The notes: a model not told the origin generated them from the sequence alone. 64,000 bases of DNA from Phenylobacterium sp. (GCF_004297125.1 NZ_SCVD01000039.1:62001-126000); one strand, 5' to 3'. Positions 8,423-17,294 are shown, numbered from the stretch's first letter. Translations and numbers: made by a program.

Positions 8423-9501
8423 GGGCGGCTGGCCTTGTTGCGGCGCTCCATCGCCTCGGCGAACCGGCCGAAGCCGAAGCAAAGGACGAAGTAGATGGCG
8501 CTGATGAACACGTAGGTTTCGATGGCGGGCGAACTCCAGGCGGGGTCGGCGAGCGCCGCCTTTCCGGAGCTGATCAGGTCGAACAGGCCGACGACCAGCA
8601 CCAGGCTGGTGTTCTTGATCATGACGATGATGGTGTTGGTGAGCGCCGGGATCGAAATGGCGATGGCCTGCGGCAGCACCACGAGGCGCTGGGTGCGCCA
8701 GTACCCCAGCCCGAGGGCCGCCGCCGCCTCGTACTGCCCCTTCGGCACGGCCTGGAGCCCGCCGCGGATCACCTCGGCCATGTAGGCCGCCGCGAACAGC
8801 AGGAGCGCGATCAGGGCGCGCATCAGCTTGTCCGGCAGCAGGGCCTCCGGGACCATCAGCGGCAGCATGATCGAGGCGATGAACAGGATGCTGAGCAGCG
8901 GCAGGGCCCGGGTCGCCTCCACGAACACCGTGCAGAGGGTGCGGATCGCCGGCAGGTCGGAGCGGCGGCCGAGCGCGAGCAGGACGGCCAGTGGGAAGCC
9001 GCCGCCGATCGCCACCACGGTGAGGATCAGGGTGACCGGCAGCCCGCCCCATTCGGCGGTGGGCACGGGCGTCAGCCCGAGCACCCCGCCGCCCATCAGG
9101 ATCTGGATGGCGAGGAGCATGACGAGCCAGATGACGCCCAGGCGCGGGCGCCACGCGCTCGGGCGCACGGACCAGGCGAGCAGGGCCAGCAGGCCCAGGC
9201 AGACGAGCGCCGGACGCCAGCGTTCGTCCAGGGGGTAGATCCCGAACAGGATCTGGCTGTGCTTGGCGATCACGAAGCTCCAGCAGGCCCCGGCCGCGGC
9301 GCGGCAGGTCTCCGGCGTGGCCGGCAGGACCGCCGCGTCGAACACGGCCCAGCGCGCCAGCGGCGGAACCGCCCAGACCAGGACGGCCGCCACGAGAAGC
9401 GTGAGCGTCGCGTTGAGCGGGGTATCGACGAGGCGGATCAGGCCCGTGGGCAGCCACGACGGGCGACGCACCGGCGCGATCATGCGGGAGGCGTCGGTCA
9501 T
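8419..9501 (-). CDS. aapM: Amino-acid ABC transporter permease (AapM-like)
   Basis: 360-residue inner-membrane permease of the HisM/GlnP type with the long N-terminal membrane region typical of AapM/BztC. The EAA loop that contacts the ATPase is visible as GLQAVPKGQYEAAAALGLGY, followed by VVLPQAIAISIPALTNTIIV and IKNTSLVLVVGLFDL. The start is 1 nt after the stop of the companion permease and the end overlaps the ATPase start by 4 nt. It forms the heteromeric channel with the AapQ-like protein. Confidence 0.9.
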   Translation of the reverse strand: MTDASRMIAPVRRPSWLPTGLIRLVDTPLNATLTLLVAAVLVWAVPPLARWAVFDAAVLPATPETCRAAAGACWSFVIAKHSQILFGIYPLDERWRPALVCLGLLALLAWSVRPSAWRPRLGVIWLVMLLAIQILMGGGVLGLTPVPTAEWGGLPVTLILTVVAIGGGFPLAVLLALGRRSDLPAIRTLCTVFVEATRALPLLSILFIASIMLPLMVPEALLPDKLMRALIALLLFAAAYMAEVIRGGLQAVPKGQYEAAAALGLGYWRTQRLVVLPQAIAISIPALTNTIIVMIKNTSLVLVVGLFDLISSGKAALADPAWSSPAIETYVFISAIYFVLCFGFGRFAEAMERRNKASRP

Positions 9502-9502
9502 C

Positions 9503-10453
9503 TCAACGCTCCCGAAGCGCGACGCGGCGGTTGTAGAGGTTCAGCGCCGCCGAGATGCTGAGGTTGATGGCGAGGTAGACGGCCACGATGATCAGCGTCC
9601 CCTCCACCGCGTGGCTGCTCGTGTTGATGAGCGTGCCCATGATGGTGAGGAAGTCCGTATAGCCGACCGCCAGGGCCAGGGTGCTGTTCTTGACGATGTT
9701 GATGTACTGGCTGGTCATCGGCGGCAGGATCGCGCGCAAGGTCTGCGGGATGATCACCAGGTGCAGCGTCTGGGCATAGCCGAGCCCGAGCGCGCGCGCC
9801 GCCTCCCACTGGCCCCTCGGCACGGACTGGATGCCGCCGCGGACGATCTCGGCCACGAAGCCGGTCGTGTAGAGGGTCAGACCGAGAAGGATGGTCGCGA
9901 GCTCGGGCGTGAGGGTCGCCTGACCGGCGGCGTTGAGGGCCGGCACGGTCAGGCCGCGCATGGTCAGGGTCGCCGGGCCGAGCTGGAGCACCGCCTCGGG
10001 CGGCAGAGCCTGGCTCCATAGGGTGTAGATGAAGATCAGCAGCAGGATGGGCGGGGTGTTGCGCACGCCCTCGACCCAGACCTGGGCGAGTCGGGCGACG
10101 AGGGGGTTCTCGCTCAGGCGGGCGATCCCGAGGAGCAGCCCCAGCCCGGTGGAGCCCACGCACACGATCGCGGATACGAAGAGGGTGTTGACGACGCCGA
10201 CGGCGATCGCCCAGAGAGCTATGTCCTCCGGACTGAAGGGCAGGACCGTCTCGGCCACGCTGAATCCGGCGCGCTCCACCAGGAAGTCGAGGCCGAGCGG
10301 CAAGCCGCGGGCGCGCAGGTTCTCGAGGGTGGTGACGGCGACCAGGGCCAGGGCCCCGAGCGCGGCCGCCACCGCGAGGCCCTGCAGGAGCCAGGCCGAG
10401 GCCCGTCGGGTCGAGGGGGGCGTGCGCGCCATCACGAGGTCCGCCAGGGCCAT
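9503..10453 (-). CDS. aapQ: Amino-acid ABC transporter permease (AapQ-like, short)
   Basis: 316-residue inner-membrane permease. The EAA loop GIQSVPRGQWEAARALGLGY and the following VIIPQTLRAILPPMTSQYIN plus VKNSTLALAVGYTDF identify the polar amino-acid permease family. AapQ/BztB proteins are usually near 400 residues; this one is shorter, the reduction lying in the internal loops rather than at a broken end, since start, EAA loop and last helix are all present. It starts 4 nt downstream of the binding-protein stop. It pairs with AapM. Confidence 0.9.
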   Translation of the reverse strand: MALADLVMARTPPSTRRASAWLLQGLAVAAALGALALVAVTTLENLRARGLPLGLDFLVERAGFSVAETVLPFSPEDIALWAIAVGVVNTLFVSAIVCVGSTGLGLLLGIARLSENPLVARLAQVWVEGVRNTPPILLLIFIYTLWSQALPPEAVLQLGPATLTMRGLTVPALNAAGQATLTPELATILLGLTLYTTGFVAEIVRGGIQSVPRGQWEAARALGLGYAQTLHLVIIPQTLRAILPPMTSQYINIVKNSTLALAVGYTDFLTIMGTLINTSSHAVEGTLIIVAVYLAINLSISAALNLYNRRVALRER

Positions 10454-10457
10454 GGGC

Positions 10458-11489
10458 TCAGTCCCACGGGAACGGGAACATCAGGCCGCCGTCCGTGTAC
10501 AGCCGGTTCAGGCCGCGCTCAGCCTTGATGGGGGTGCCGGCGCCGAGGTTTCGCTCCCAGATCTCGCCGTAGTTGCCGACCTGCTTGATCACATTGTAAG
10601 CCCAGCGCGGGTCGAGGCCGATCACCCGGCCGAACGCCGGATCCCCGCCCAGCACCCGCTTCACGTCCGGCGGCCCGTTCTTCGCCTTGTCGTCGACGTT
10701 GGCCTGGGTGATGCCGTTCTGCTCGGCCCAGAGCAGGACGTTGACCGTCCAGCGGACCACGTCGAACCAGCGGTCGTCGCCGCGCGGGATCGCCACGCCA
10801 TTGGGCTCCACGCCCGAGCCGACTGTGAGCGGCAGGTGCTCGGCGGGGTTCTTCGCCACGATCGCGATCTGGCTCCGCGCCGACAGCCCGTCGGTGATGT
10901 AGCCGTCGCAGCGACCAGCCAGGTAGGTGTCGCGCGCCGTGATCGTGGAGTCGAAATAGACCCGGGTGAGCTTGATCCCGTTCTCGGCCTCGACCTCGTC
11001 GAGCGCCTTCTCCGTGAGGCTGCCGCCGCCCTGCAGGCAGATGGTCCGGCCGCCCAGCCCGCCGGGCTCGGTCACGCCCAGCGCCTTGCGCACCACGATC
11101 GCGTCGCGGTCGTACATGGTGACGGCGACAAAGCGCATGGCCAGATCGCGGGTGAAGGTGACGGTGGTCGTGCGCGACAGCACGTCGATCTCACCGGTCT
11201 GCAGCGCCGGCAGGCGCTGGGCGGCGTTGAGCGGCGTGAACTGGACCTTGGCCGCGTCACCCAGCACCGCGGCGGCCAGCGCACGGCAGACGTCGCTGTC
11301 GAAGCCCCGCCACACGCCCTTCTCGTCCGGGCGCGACAGGCCAGGCACGCCCTGGCTGCCGCTGCAGTTCAGGTGGCCGCGGGTCTTGATGCGGTCCACC
11401 ACGCCCTCAGTCTTGCCGGCTGGCGGCGAACAGGCGGCGAGCGCGGCGGCGAGGGCCGCGGCGGCCAGCCAGATCGTCTTGCGTCCCAT
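10458..11489 (-). CDS. aapJ: Amino-acid ABC transporter substrate-binding lipoprotein (AapJ-like)
   Basis: 343-residue periplasmic binding protein of solute-binding family 3. A lipoprotein signal is seen: ALAAC with Cys20 as the lipidation site. The mature protein has TRGHLNCSGSQGVPGLSRPD near the start, ICLQGGGSLTEKALDEVEAE in the middle and a C-terminal YNVIKQVGNYGEIWERNLG that is typical of AapJ/BztA. The ATG at 11489 shares one base with the stop of the PLP enzyme gene (TGATG), so uptake and catabolism are translated together. By context the ligand is likely a sulfur-containing or related amino acid; AapJ relatives have broad specificity. Confidence 0.9.
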   Translation of the reverse strand: MGRKTIWLAAAALAAALAACSPPAGKTEGVVDRIKTRGHLNCSGSQGVPGLSRPDEKGVWRGFDSDVCRALAAAVLGDAAKVQFTPLNAAQRLPALQTGEIDVLSRTTTVTFTRDLAMRFVAVTMYDRDAIVVRKALGVTEPGGLGGRTICLQGGGSLTEKALDEVEAENGIKLTRVYFDSTITARDTYLAGRCDGYITDGLSARSQIAIVAKNPAEHLPLTVGSGVEPNGVAIPRGDDRWFDVVRWTVNVLLWAEQNGITQANVDDKAKNGPPDVKRVLGGDPAFGRVIGLDPRWAYNVIKQVGNYGEIWERNLGAGTPIKAERGLNRLYTDGGLMFPFPWD

Positions 11490-12676
11490 CAGCCAATCCC
11501 CTCTTGAGCTGCGGTGGCCGCCAGCGGCGCGAAGGCGCGGCGAAGGTCGGTGAGCAGGTCTTCCACGTTCTCGAGCCCGGCGCTGAACCGCAGGACCGGA
11601 CCGACGTGGCTGGCCGGCGTCACGGTGCGCGGCGGAACCTGCCGCATCGCGGCCACGACGCTGTGGGTCCCGCCCCAGCTGGCGCCGATCGCGAAAAGCT
11701 CCAGTGACTCTACGCAGGCGTCGAGCCGCGCCCTCGCGGCATCGTGAACATAGACGCTGAACAGCCCCGAGCCGCCGGCGAAGTCGCGCTTCCAGGCGTC
11801 GTGGCCCGGCGTCCCGGGCCGCGCAGGATGGCGCACCTCGGCCACCCAGGACTGCTCGGCGAACCAGGCGGCCAGGTGGGTCGCGGTGGCCTCGCTGCGG
11901 TCGAGGCGGACTGCCAGCGTCTCCAGGCCGCGCAGCACCAGGCTGGCGTCGTCGGCCGAGACGCCGCAGCCCATGAAGCGGGAGACGTCCTTCAGCCGCC
12001 GGTAGAGCGCTTCGTCGCGGACCGCCAGCGACCCCATGATCACGTCCGAGTGGCCGCTCAGGTACTTCGAGGCGGCGTTCATGGAGACGTCGACGCCGTG
12101 GTCGAGGGGCCGGAACCGCAGCGGGGTCGCCCAGGTGTTGTCGGCCGCCACCTTGGCGCCGTGGCGATGGGCGCGGGCCACCAGGTCCGCCACGTCGGGC
12201 GTCTCCATGGTCACCGAACCGGGTGCCTCCAGCCAGAGGAGCGGCGTGTTCGGCCCGAGCAGGCGATCGACCGCGTCCGGCCGCATGGGATCGTAGAACT
12301 GGGCCTCGATGCCCAAGCCGTCGAGGAAGTCGGCGGCGAACGGACGCAGGGTCTCGTAGCCGTTGTCGGGGAAGAGCACGCGCGAGCCGGTCCTGGCGAA
12401 CGCCAGGGTGGTCAGCACGATGGCTGCGAAGCCGGACTGCACCACCAGGCACTTCTCGGCGCCTTCCAGACGCGCGATGCGTTTTTCGAGGGTCCGGGCG
12501 GTGGGCGTGCCGTAGAGACCGTAGGAATAGCCGTCGTAGATGGCTTCGCGCCGGCTCTGGTAGGCCTCCACAGTCGGGAAGACAACGGTGGATGCCCGGT
12601 GCACGGCCGGCGTCAGGCTCCGGAACGGCGGGTCGTCGCCGTCGCGTCCGTAAACGCAGTGGGTGTCGTCGTGCAT
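11489..12676 (-). CDS. Trans-sulfuration family PLP enzyme (cystathionine beta-lyase-like)
   Basis: 395-residue cytoplasmic enzyme of the Cys/Met metabolism PLP family. Seen: the phosphate-binding YGLYGTPTARTLEKRIARLEG region, WLEAPGS, the cofactor Asp in AADNTWATPL (D179) and the PLP lysine K204 in AASKYLSGHSDVIMG. Beta-lyase members cleave the C-S bond of cystathionine, cystine or similar substrates and release 2-aminoacrylate, which becomes pyruvate and ammonia. It is the first gene of a minus-strand operon with an amino-acid importer and diverges from a LysR gene, suggesting a catabolic enzyme for an imported S-amino acid instead of housekeeping MetC. The exact substrate is not known. Confidence 0.87.
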   Translation of the reverse strand: MHDDTHCVYGRDGDDPPFRSLTPAVHRASTVVFPTVEAYQSRREAIYDGYSYGLYGTPTARTLEKRIARLEGAEKCLVVQSGFAAIVLTTLAFARTGSRVLFPDNGYETLRPFAADFLDGLGIEAQFYDPMRPDAVDRLLGPNTPLLWLEAPGSVTMETPDVADLVARAHRHGAKVAADNTWATPLRFRPLDHGVDVSMNAASKYLSGHSDVIMGSLAVRDEALYRRLKDVSRFMGCGVSADDASLVLRGLETLAVRLDRSEATATHLAAWFAEQSWVAEVRHPARPGTPGHDAWKRDFAGGSGLFSVYVHDAARARLDACVESLELFAIGASWGGTHSVVAAMRQVPPRTVTPASHVGPVLRFSAGLENVEDLLTDLRRAFAPLAATAAQEGIG

Positions 12677-12770
12677 GGGCGTCCTCTCCTTCCACGATGG
12701 TTAGGGAGCGCCCGGAAGAGGATCAATTGCATAGATATCGCGCTACCATGCGCTGATGTTATAGGGCGGC
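12677..12770. promoter_or_regulatory. Divergent promoter region between PLP-enzyme operon and lysR
   Basis: The 94-nt gap must hold both divergent promoters and the LysR operator. It contains a locally AT-rich stretch around 12723-12740 and a weak GCAT/ATGC inverted pair (12729-12732 and 12748-12751). A clear T-N11-A LysR box with long arms is not evident to me. Confidence 0.5.
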
Positions 12771-13748
12771 ATGAACCTCACGCTCATCGAGTGCTTCAAC
12801 GCAGTGATGAAGACCGGCTCGACCACGGGCGCGGCCAAGGTCCTCGGCATTTCGCAGCCGGCGGTGAGTCGGTCGCTGAAGCGCCTCGAGGACACGACGC
12901 GACTGAAACTCTTCGAGCGGTCCGGCCCACGCCTTGTTCCGACGCCGGAGGCGGAGCTTCTGCACCGCGAGATCGTGGATACCTATGTCGGCCTGGACCG
13001 CATCCGCCAGGCGGTGGCGCGCATCCGGGCGTCCGGCACGGGCGCCCTGCGCGTGGCCAGCTCCGCGGCCCTGGGGCTCAACTTCACGCCGGCGGTGCTG
13101 CGCCGGTTCCTGGCCAGCCGCCCTGAGGTGCGGGTAAGCCTGGAGATCGCCAACTCGACGATCGTCCGCAACCTGGTGGCCAGCGGCAGCTACGACATCG
13201 GGCTGTGCGCCGACGAGATCGACACCGCGAACCTCGTCGCGCGGCCGTTCATGGTCACCCCGGGGATCTGCGTCATGCGGCGCGACCATCCGCTGTCGGC
13301 CGAGGCCATCATCCGGCCCGAGATGCTCGACGGTCAGCCGGTGGTCTCGTTCCCTCCCGAGGATCGGGTGCGAAAGCGCTTCGACGAGGTGCTGGCGCAG
13401 GCAGGGGTCCAGCCGCGCTTCGCGGTCGAGACCCAATTCGGCGCGGTCGTCTGCGAATTCGTGCTCCAGGGGCTGGGCCTGGGCCTCGTCAACTCCCTGA
13501 CCTACCTCTCCGGCCGCTTCGAAGAGGCCGGTCTGGTCGCCCGTCCCTTCGAGCCGGCGGTCACCTTCGAAAACCTGATGATCCTGCCGCCGCACCGCGC
13601 GCGCTCGCGCATCCTCGACGAGCTTGTGCGCCTCCTGGTCGCCGAGTGCGGTCAGATGGAAGCGGCCTGCTTCGCCCGCTTCGGTGGCGAGAAGCCGGCC
13701 CCGCCGGTCAAGTCTGCAAAGGCTCGCGCACCGCGAAGACCGCGCTGA
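12771..13748 (+). CDS. LysR-family transcriptional regulator
   Basis: 325-residue regulator. The N-terminal winged HTH is clear (TLIECFNAVMKTGSTTGAAK, then VLGISQPAVSRSLKRLED), followed by the linker helix to about residue 90 and a two-lobed effector domain (RVASSAALGLNFTP...). It is divergent from the PLP enzyme/ABC transporter operon with a 94-nt gap, the normal arrangement for a LysR activator responding to the substrate or product of that pathway. The 3' end overlaps the convergent ridA-like gene by 41 nt, so transcription of one may interfere with the other. Confidence 0.92.
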   Translation: MNLTLIECFNAVMKTGSTTGAAKVLGISQPAVSRSLKRLEDTTRLKLFERSGPRLVPTPEAELLHREIVDTYVGLDRIRQAVARIRASGTGALRVASSAALGLNFTPAVLRRFLASRPEVRVSLEIANSTIVRNLVASGSYDIGLCADEIDTANLVARPFMVTPGICVMRRDHPLSAEAIIRPEMLDGQPVVSFPPEDRVRKRFDEVLAQAGVQPRFAVETQFGAVVCEFVLQGLGLGLVNSLTYLSGRFEEAGLVARPFEPAVTFENLMILPPHRARSRILDELVRLLVAECGQMEAACFARFGGEKPAPPVKSAKARAPRRPR

Positions 13749-14184
13749 CCTCCACGGGGACGCCGAACGGCAGCGTGGCCACGCCCACGGCGGCGCGGGC
13801 GTGGCCGCCCGCCGGTCCCAGGACCTCCACGAGCAGGTCCGACGCGCCGTTGATCACCTCCGAGTGCGCCTCGAACCCCGGGACCGCGGCGACGAACCCG
13901 GAGAGCTGCAGGCAGGCGCGCACGCGCCCGAGATCGCCGCCCAGCGCCTGGCGCAAGACGGAAAGCACCGCCAGCGCGCAGGCGCGCGCCGCGGCCTTTC
14001 CGGCCGCCACATCGATTTCGTCCCCCACCTGCCCGCGGATCAGCTGAGCGCCGTCGCGCGGCAGTTGCCCGGAGACGTAGGCCAGGCCCGCATGCAGGAC
14101 CACGGGCCGGTAGGCGGCCGCGGCGGCTGGCGGCGGGGGGAGATCGATGGCGAGCTCGCGCAGCCGCGCGTCGATGGCGTTCAT
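13708..14184 (-). CDS. RidA-family (YjgF/YER057c/UK114) enamine/imine deaminase
   Basis: 158-residue protein of the RidA superfamily, subgroup with a longer N-terminus (Atu1372-like). Seen: YVSGQLPRDG, LSVLRQALGGDLGRVRACLQ and the terminal HARAAVGVATLPFGVPVEVS with the Arg that in RidA contacts the substrate carboxylate. RidA proteins hydrolyse reactive 2-aminoacrylate and related enamines to keto acids and ammonia. Such an enamine is exactly what a C-S beta-lyase makes, and a beta-lyase-like enzyme lies 1 kb away. It is 89 nt downstream of the TonB receptor gene on the same strand and may be co-transcribed with it. Confidence 0.85.
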   Translation of the reverse strand: MNAIDARLRELAIDLPPPPAAAAAYRPVVLHAGLAYVSGQLPRDGAQLIRGQVGDEIDVAAGKAAARACALAVLSVLRQALGGDLGRVRACLQLSGFVAAVPGFEAHSEVINGASDLLVEVLGPAGGHARAAVGVATLPFGVPVEVSAVFAVREPLQT

Positions 14185-14273
14185 CGGAGGATCCGTCGGG
14201 CAAGGAGGACGGGCGCGCCGTCCCGACCGGACCGCGCGCCCGGGGACCGGGGCGGGGGAGGCGCGCGCCGGCG

Positions 14274-16895
14274 TTAGAAGCGGTAGGCGGCCTTCACGTA
14301 GTAGAAGCGGCCACCCACCCCGTAGGGGGCGATGTAGGCGAAGGGGAAGATGCCGGCGTTGTCGGCGCCGTTCGTGCCCGCCGCGACGCTGGCCGCCGTC
14401 GAGGCGATCTGGTGCTCCGGGTACCTGTCGAACAGGTTGGCGACGCCGGCGGTGACGCTGGCCTGCTCGGTGACGTCGAACTTCACATCGAGGTCGAAGA
14501 TGATGTCGGCGCGGAAGGTCTGCACGAGGTCGCGGTTCGCCGAGCCCGGGGCGGTCGGCGAGAGCCGCACCGTGTAGCCCGGGATGAGGGCCGCGACCTG
14601 GGCCGGCGTGCGGTTGGTGAGCGAAACCTGCTCCACCTCGCCGTAGCGGGTGGCGGTCGCGTTGACCGTCCAGCGATCCCGTTTCCAGGTCAGGTTGACG
14701 GTCTCCTTGTCCTGCGGCGTGCTCTTGGCGAGCCGGATCTGCTGGGTGAGGTCCACGAGCGGCGCGGTGATGCCGAAGGCGGCGATCTCCGGCGGCGCGC
14801 CGTCGATCCGATCGAAGGTGGTCTCGGTGACGTTGGCGGCGAGCGTGGCGGTGAGCGAGCCCAGGTCGCCGAGGTCGTGGCGGTAGCGCAGGGTCACATC
14901 GACCCCCTTCGTGGTCGTGTCGACGCCGTTGGTCAGGTAGCTCGCCGCGGCGATGCCGGAGAAGCCCTGCGACGCCAGGAAGTTGGTCAGCGCCGTGCTC
15001 TGGAAGTTCGAGGAGATGACGATCCGGTCCTTCAGCTTGATCCGGTAGGCGTCGACCGTCGCGGAGAGCCCGCCGCGGTTGAAGACCAAGCCGACCGACA
15101 GGTTGTCGGACTTCTCGGGCTTCAGCGGCTTGGCCCCGATCAGCGGCGCCACAGGATCGTTGACGGACACGATCCGCACCTTCAGCAACTGACCGTTGAC
15201 GAAGGTGAAGTCGCTCTGGCTGTAGAACGACTGCGCGAGGGCCGGGGCCCGGAAGCCGGAACCGACGGTGCCGCGAAGGGCGAGGCCGTCGGCGAGTTCG
15301 AAGCGTCCGGCGAACTTGTAGTTGGTGGTCGTCCCGAAGTCGGAATAGTCCTCGTAGCGCAGGGCGGCGGAGAGCTGCAGCCGATCGCCGAAGTCCTTCT
15401 CGACCTCCGCATAGATCGCCTTGCTGTCGCGCTCGCCGGGGATGATATCGGAGGGCGAGACCCCGACCGCGGACTGGATGCCCACGGGGGCGGGCCGGCC
15501 GGCGTTCGGGCCGTCGAGGATCGGGACGCCGCCGTTGGCGTAGCTGGCCGGCTCGCCGGCCTTCAGGCGATACCACTCCTTGCGGTACTCCAGGCCCGCC
15601 GCGAAGCGCAGCGGGCCGGCGCCGCCAAGGTCGAACGCGCGGCTCACGTCCAGGTTGGTGGTCCACTGGCGAAACTTCGCGCCGCCGCGCAGCACCGAGG
15701 TCGGGCTCGCCGCGCCCAGCGAGGCGTTGACCGAGTTCGTGACGCGCAGCCGGTCCTCCGAGACGCCGTAGACGCTGGAGAGGTCCCATGCGAAGCCCGC
15801 GAGGTCGTCGCCTCTCAGGCCCGTGGCGAACGAGGTGTTCTCCAGCCGGGTATGCTGTTCCGGCCGGAAGCCGTTGGGGAAGATCGAGCGGACGGTCTCG
15901 TCCTGGCCGGGGCGGCGGATGAAGTTGAAGCTGACGCCGTCCAGGCGGTTGTAGCCGCCGAAGGCATAGGCGGTGACTGCCGCCGAGAGCGGCAGCTCGG
16001 CGTTGAAGAACACGGCGGCGTTTTCGTAGTCCGGTTCGCCATACAACCAGTTGTCGCGGTCGAAGGTGGCCTCCCGCGGGTCGAGCGTCCCGTTCGCCGG
16101 TGTGAGCCCGACGCCGGAGCCGAAGTTTCCGGACGGGAGCACGAGACCGCCGGTGGCGTTGGTCCCGAAGTACTGCTGGCGGGTGTCGAGCCGCGCGCGG
16201 TCGGTGTGGCCATGGTCCTGGTAGGCCGCGGTGATACGCACCACGCCGTCCTCGCCGAACGCGAAGCCCTGGGCGGCGGAGACCTGGATGTCGCGGCCAT
16301 CGCCCTTGTCGGTGACGCCGTAGCGGCCCTGGGCTGCGAACCCCTTGCTGCGGTCGAGCTGCAGGTTGATCACGCCGGCGATGGCGTCGGACCCGTACTG
16401 CGCGGCGGCGCCGTCGCGCAACACCTCGACGCTGGAGATGGCGAGCTGGGGAATGGCGTTGAAGTCATAGGCGACGTCGCCGCGCCCGATCTGTTGGTTG
16501 GCGTTCAGCTCGGCGTTGGTGTGCCGCCGCTTGCTGTTCACTAGCATGAGGATCTGGCCGGTGGAGAGCCCGCGCAGGGTCGGCGGGGTCAGGAAATCCA
16601 ATGCGCCGGCCGCGGTCGGCCGGGGCGTGCTGAAGCTGGGCACCGTCACCTTGATCTGCCCCTGGAGATCGCTGGCGCCGGTCTTGGCGAGGTCCTCGCT
16701 GGAGACCGAGTCGATGGGACTGGGCGAGTCCGTAACCACCCGCGGCCCGAAGCGGGAGCCGGTGACCACCACCTCGCCGATCGTGGACGTGTCGGCCTCG
16801 GCCTGGGCCGACGCCGAACCCGGCGCCGCCAGCATCCCGATCGCCGCCAAGGCTGCGCAGGACACCGTAGTCCGGAGCTCCAGCTTTCCCCGCAT
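14274..16895 (-). CDS. TonB-dependent outer-membrane receptor 1
   Basis: 873-residue outer-membrane active transporter. The ATG at 16895 is chosen: GGAG lies 9 nt upstream and a signal peptide follows, ending at GSASAQA; an upstream in-frame ATG adds 21 hydrophilic residues. Seen: a TonB-box-like GEVVVTGSRF, the plug domain (TLRGLSTGQILMLVNSKRRH, VEVLRDGAAAQYGSDAIAGV) and the C-terminal beta-barrel ending in aromatic AAYRF, the usual BAM signal. The sequence GSDAIAGVINLQL is typical of Caulobacter/Sphingomonas receptors for diverse organic substrates. Its position beside ridA, lysR and an amino-acid ABC operon suggests import of a sulfur compound or peptide; this is inference. Confidence 0.9.
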   Translation of the reverse strand: MRGKLELRTTVSCAALAAIGMLAAPGSASAQAEADTSTIGEVVVTGSRFGPRVVTDSPSPIDSVSSEDLAKTGASDLQGQIKVTVPSFSTPRPTAAGALDFLTPPTLRGLSTGQILMLVNSKRRHTNAELNANQQIGRGDVAYDFNAIPQLAISSVEVLRDGAAAQYGSDAIAGVINLQLDRSKGFAAQGRYGVTDKGDGRDIQVSAAQGFAFGEDGVVRITAAYQDHGHTDRARLDTRQQYFGTNATGGLVLPSGNFGSGVGLTPANGTLDPREATFDRDNWLYGEPDYENAAVFFNAELPLSAAVTAYAFGGYNRLDGVSFNFIRRPGQDETVRSIFPNGFRPEQHTRLENTSFATGLRGDDLAGFAWDLSSVYGVSEDRLRVTNSVNASLGAASPTSVLRGGAKFRQWTTNLDVSRAFDLGGAGPLRFAAGLEYRKEWYRLKAGEPASYANGGVPILDGPNAGRPAPVGIQSAVGVSPSDIIPGERDSKAIYAEVEKDFGDRLQLSAALRYEDYSDFGTTTNYKFAGRFELADGLALRGTVGSGFRAPALAQSFYSQSDFTFVNGQLLKVRIVSVNDPVAPLIGAKPLKPEKSDNLSVGLVFNRGGLSATVDAYRIKLKDRIVISSNFQSTALTNFLASQGFSGIAAASYLTNGVDTTTKGVDVTLRYRHDLGDLGSLTATLAANVTETTFDRIDGAPPEIAAFGITAPLVDLTQQIRLAKSTPQDKETVNLTWKRDRWTVNATATRYGEVEQVSLTNRTPAQVAALIPGYTVRLSPTAPGSANRDLVQTFRADIIFDLDVKFDVTEQASVTAGVANLFDRYPEHQIASTAASVAAGTNGADNAGIFPFAYIAPYGVGGRFYYVKAAYRF

Positions 16896-17071
16896 GTCTT
16901 CATCTCCCCTCACGCCCCGCGAGCGGTCGCAGCCGGCGTCCGAGGGAGAGCGCACCATGCCAGGGGGCTGACTTCAAATGCGCATTGACCGCACCATTAT
17001 GCATGTGGGTTATCTCGGATTGAGGCGCCCCGCCTGTCCGGCGACGGGTCGACGGGACTCTTCCCGGCTGT

Positions 17072-17090
17072 GCCGCTGCTTCGCAGCGGC
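17072..17090. repeat. Perfect 8-bp hairpin
   Basis: Arms GCCGCTGC and GCAGCGGC with a TTC loop. No T-tract follows on either strand, so it may be a structured element or part of an untranslated leader of the receptor mRNA and not a classical terminator. Confidence 0.45.
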
Positions 17091-17238
17091 GGACCCAGAG
17101 CCGATTGGCCGAGCGGACCGCCATGATTCCCAGATCGTCCGCCACGAGGCGGAGAAGCATGTGCCGCGGCTGGAGGTTGCCTTCCGCATTGCCGGGCGTT
17201 CGCTGCGGCCCTGGGGGAGTCCTGCAGCGATTGGACCA

Positions 17239-17260
17239 ATCTTCCCGAGCGGGAAGATTT
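17239..17260. terminator. Perfect 10-bp dyad after XRE gene (terminator or operator)
   Basis: Arms AATCTTCCCG and CGGGAAGATT separated by AG, 35 nt beyond the stop of the minus-strand XRE gene. Short T/A ends give it a terminator look, but the near-absence of a loop makes it equally good as an operator for a dimeric protein such as the adjacent XRE regulator. Confidence 0.45.
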
Positions 17261-17294
17261 GTAGGTGTCCGGAGCCGACCCACAGGGCGCGCGG

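Larger units (their letters stand above)
16896..17294. promoter_or_regulatory. Intergenic region between TonB receptor and XRE gene
   Basis: About 400 nt without a gene. It must contain the promoter for the receptor (minus strand). Around 16976-17003 there are two small palindromes, ATGCGCAT and ATGCAT, possible operator material. Two stronger dyads (17072-17090 and 17239-17260) are listed separately. I see no convincing small ORF here. Confidence 0.5.

Noticed and set aside
14412..16544. Long plus-strand open frame opposite the TonB receptor
   Set aside because: Its translation is Arg/Gly/Ala-rich without domain features and it mirrors a clear receptor; typical antisense frame in high-GC DNA.
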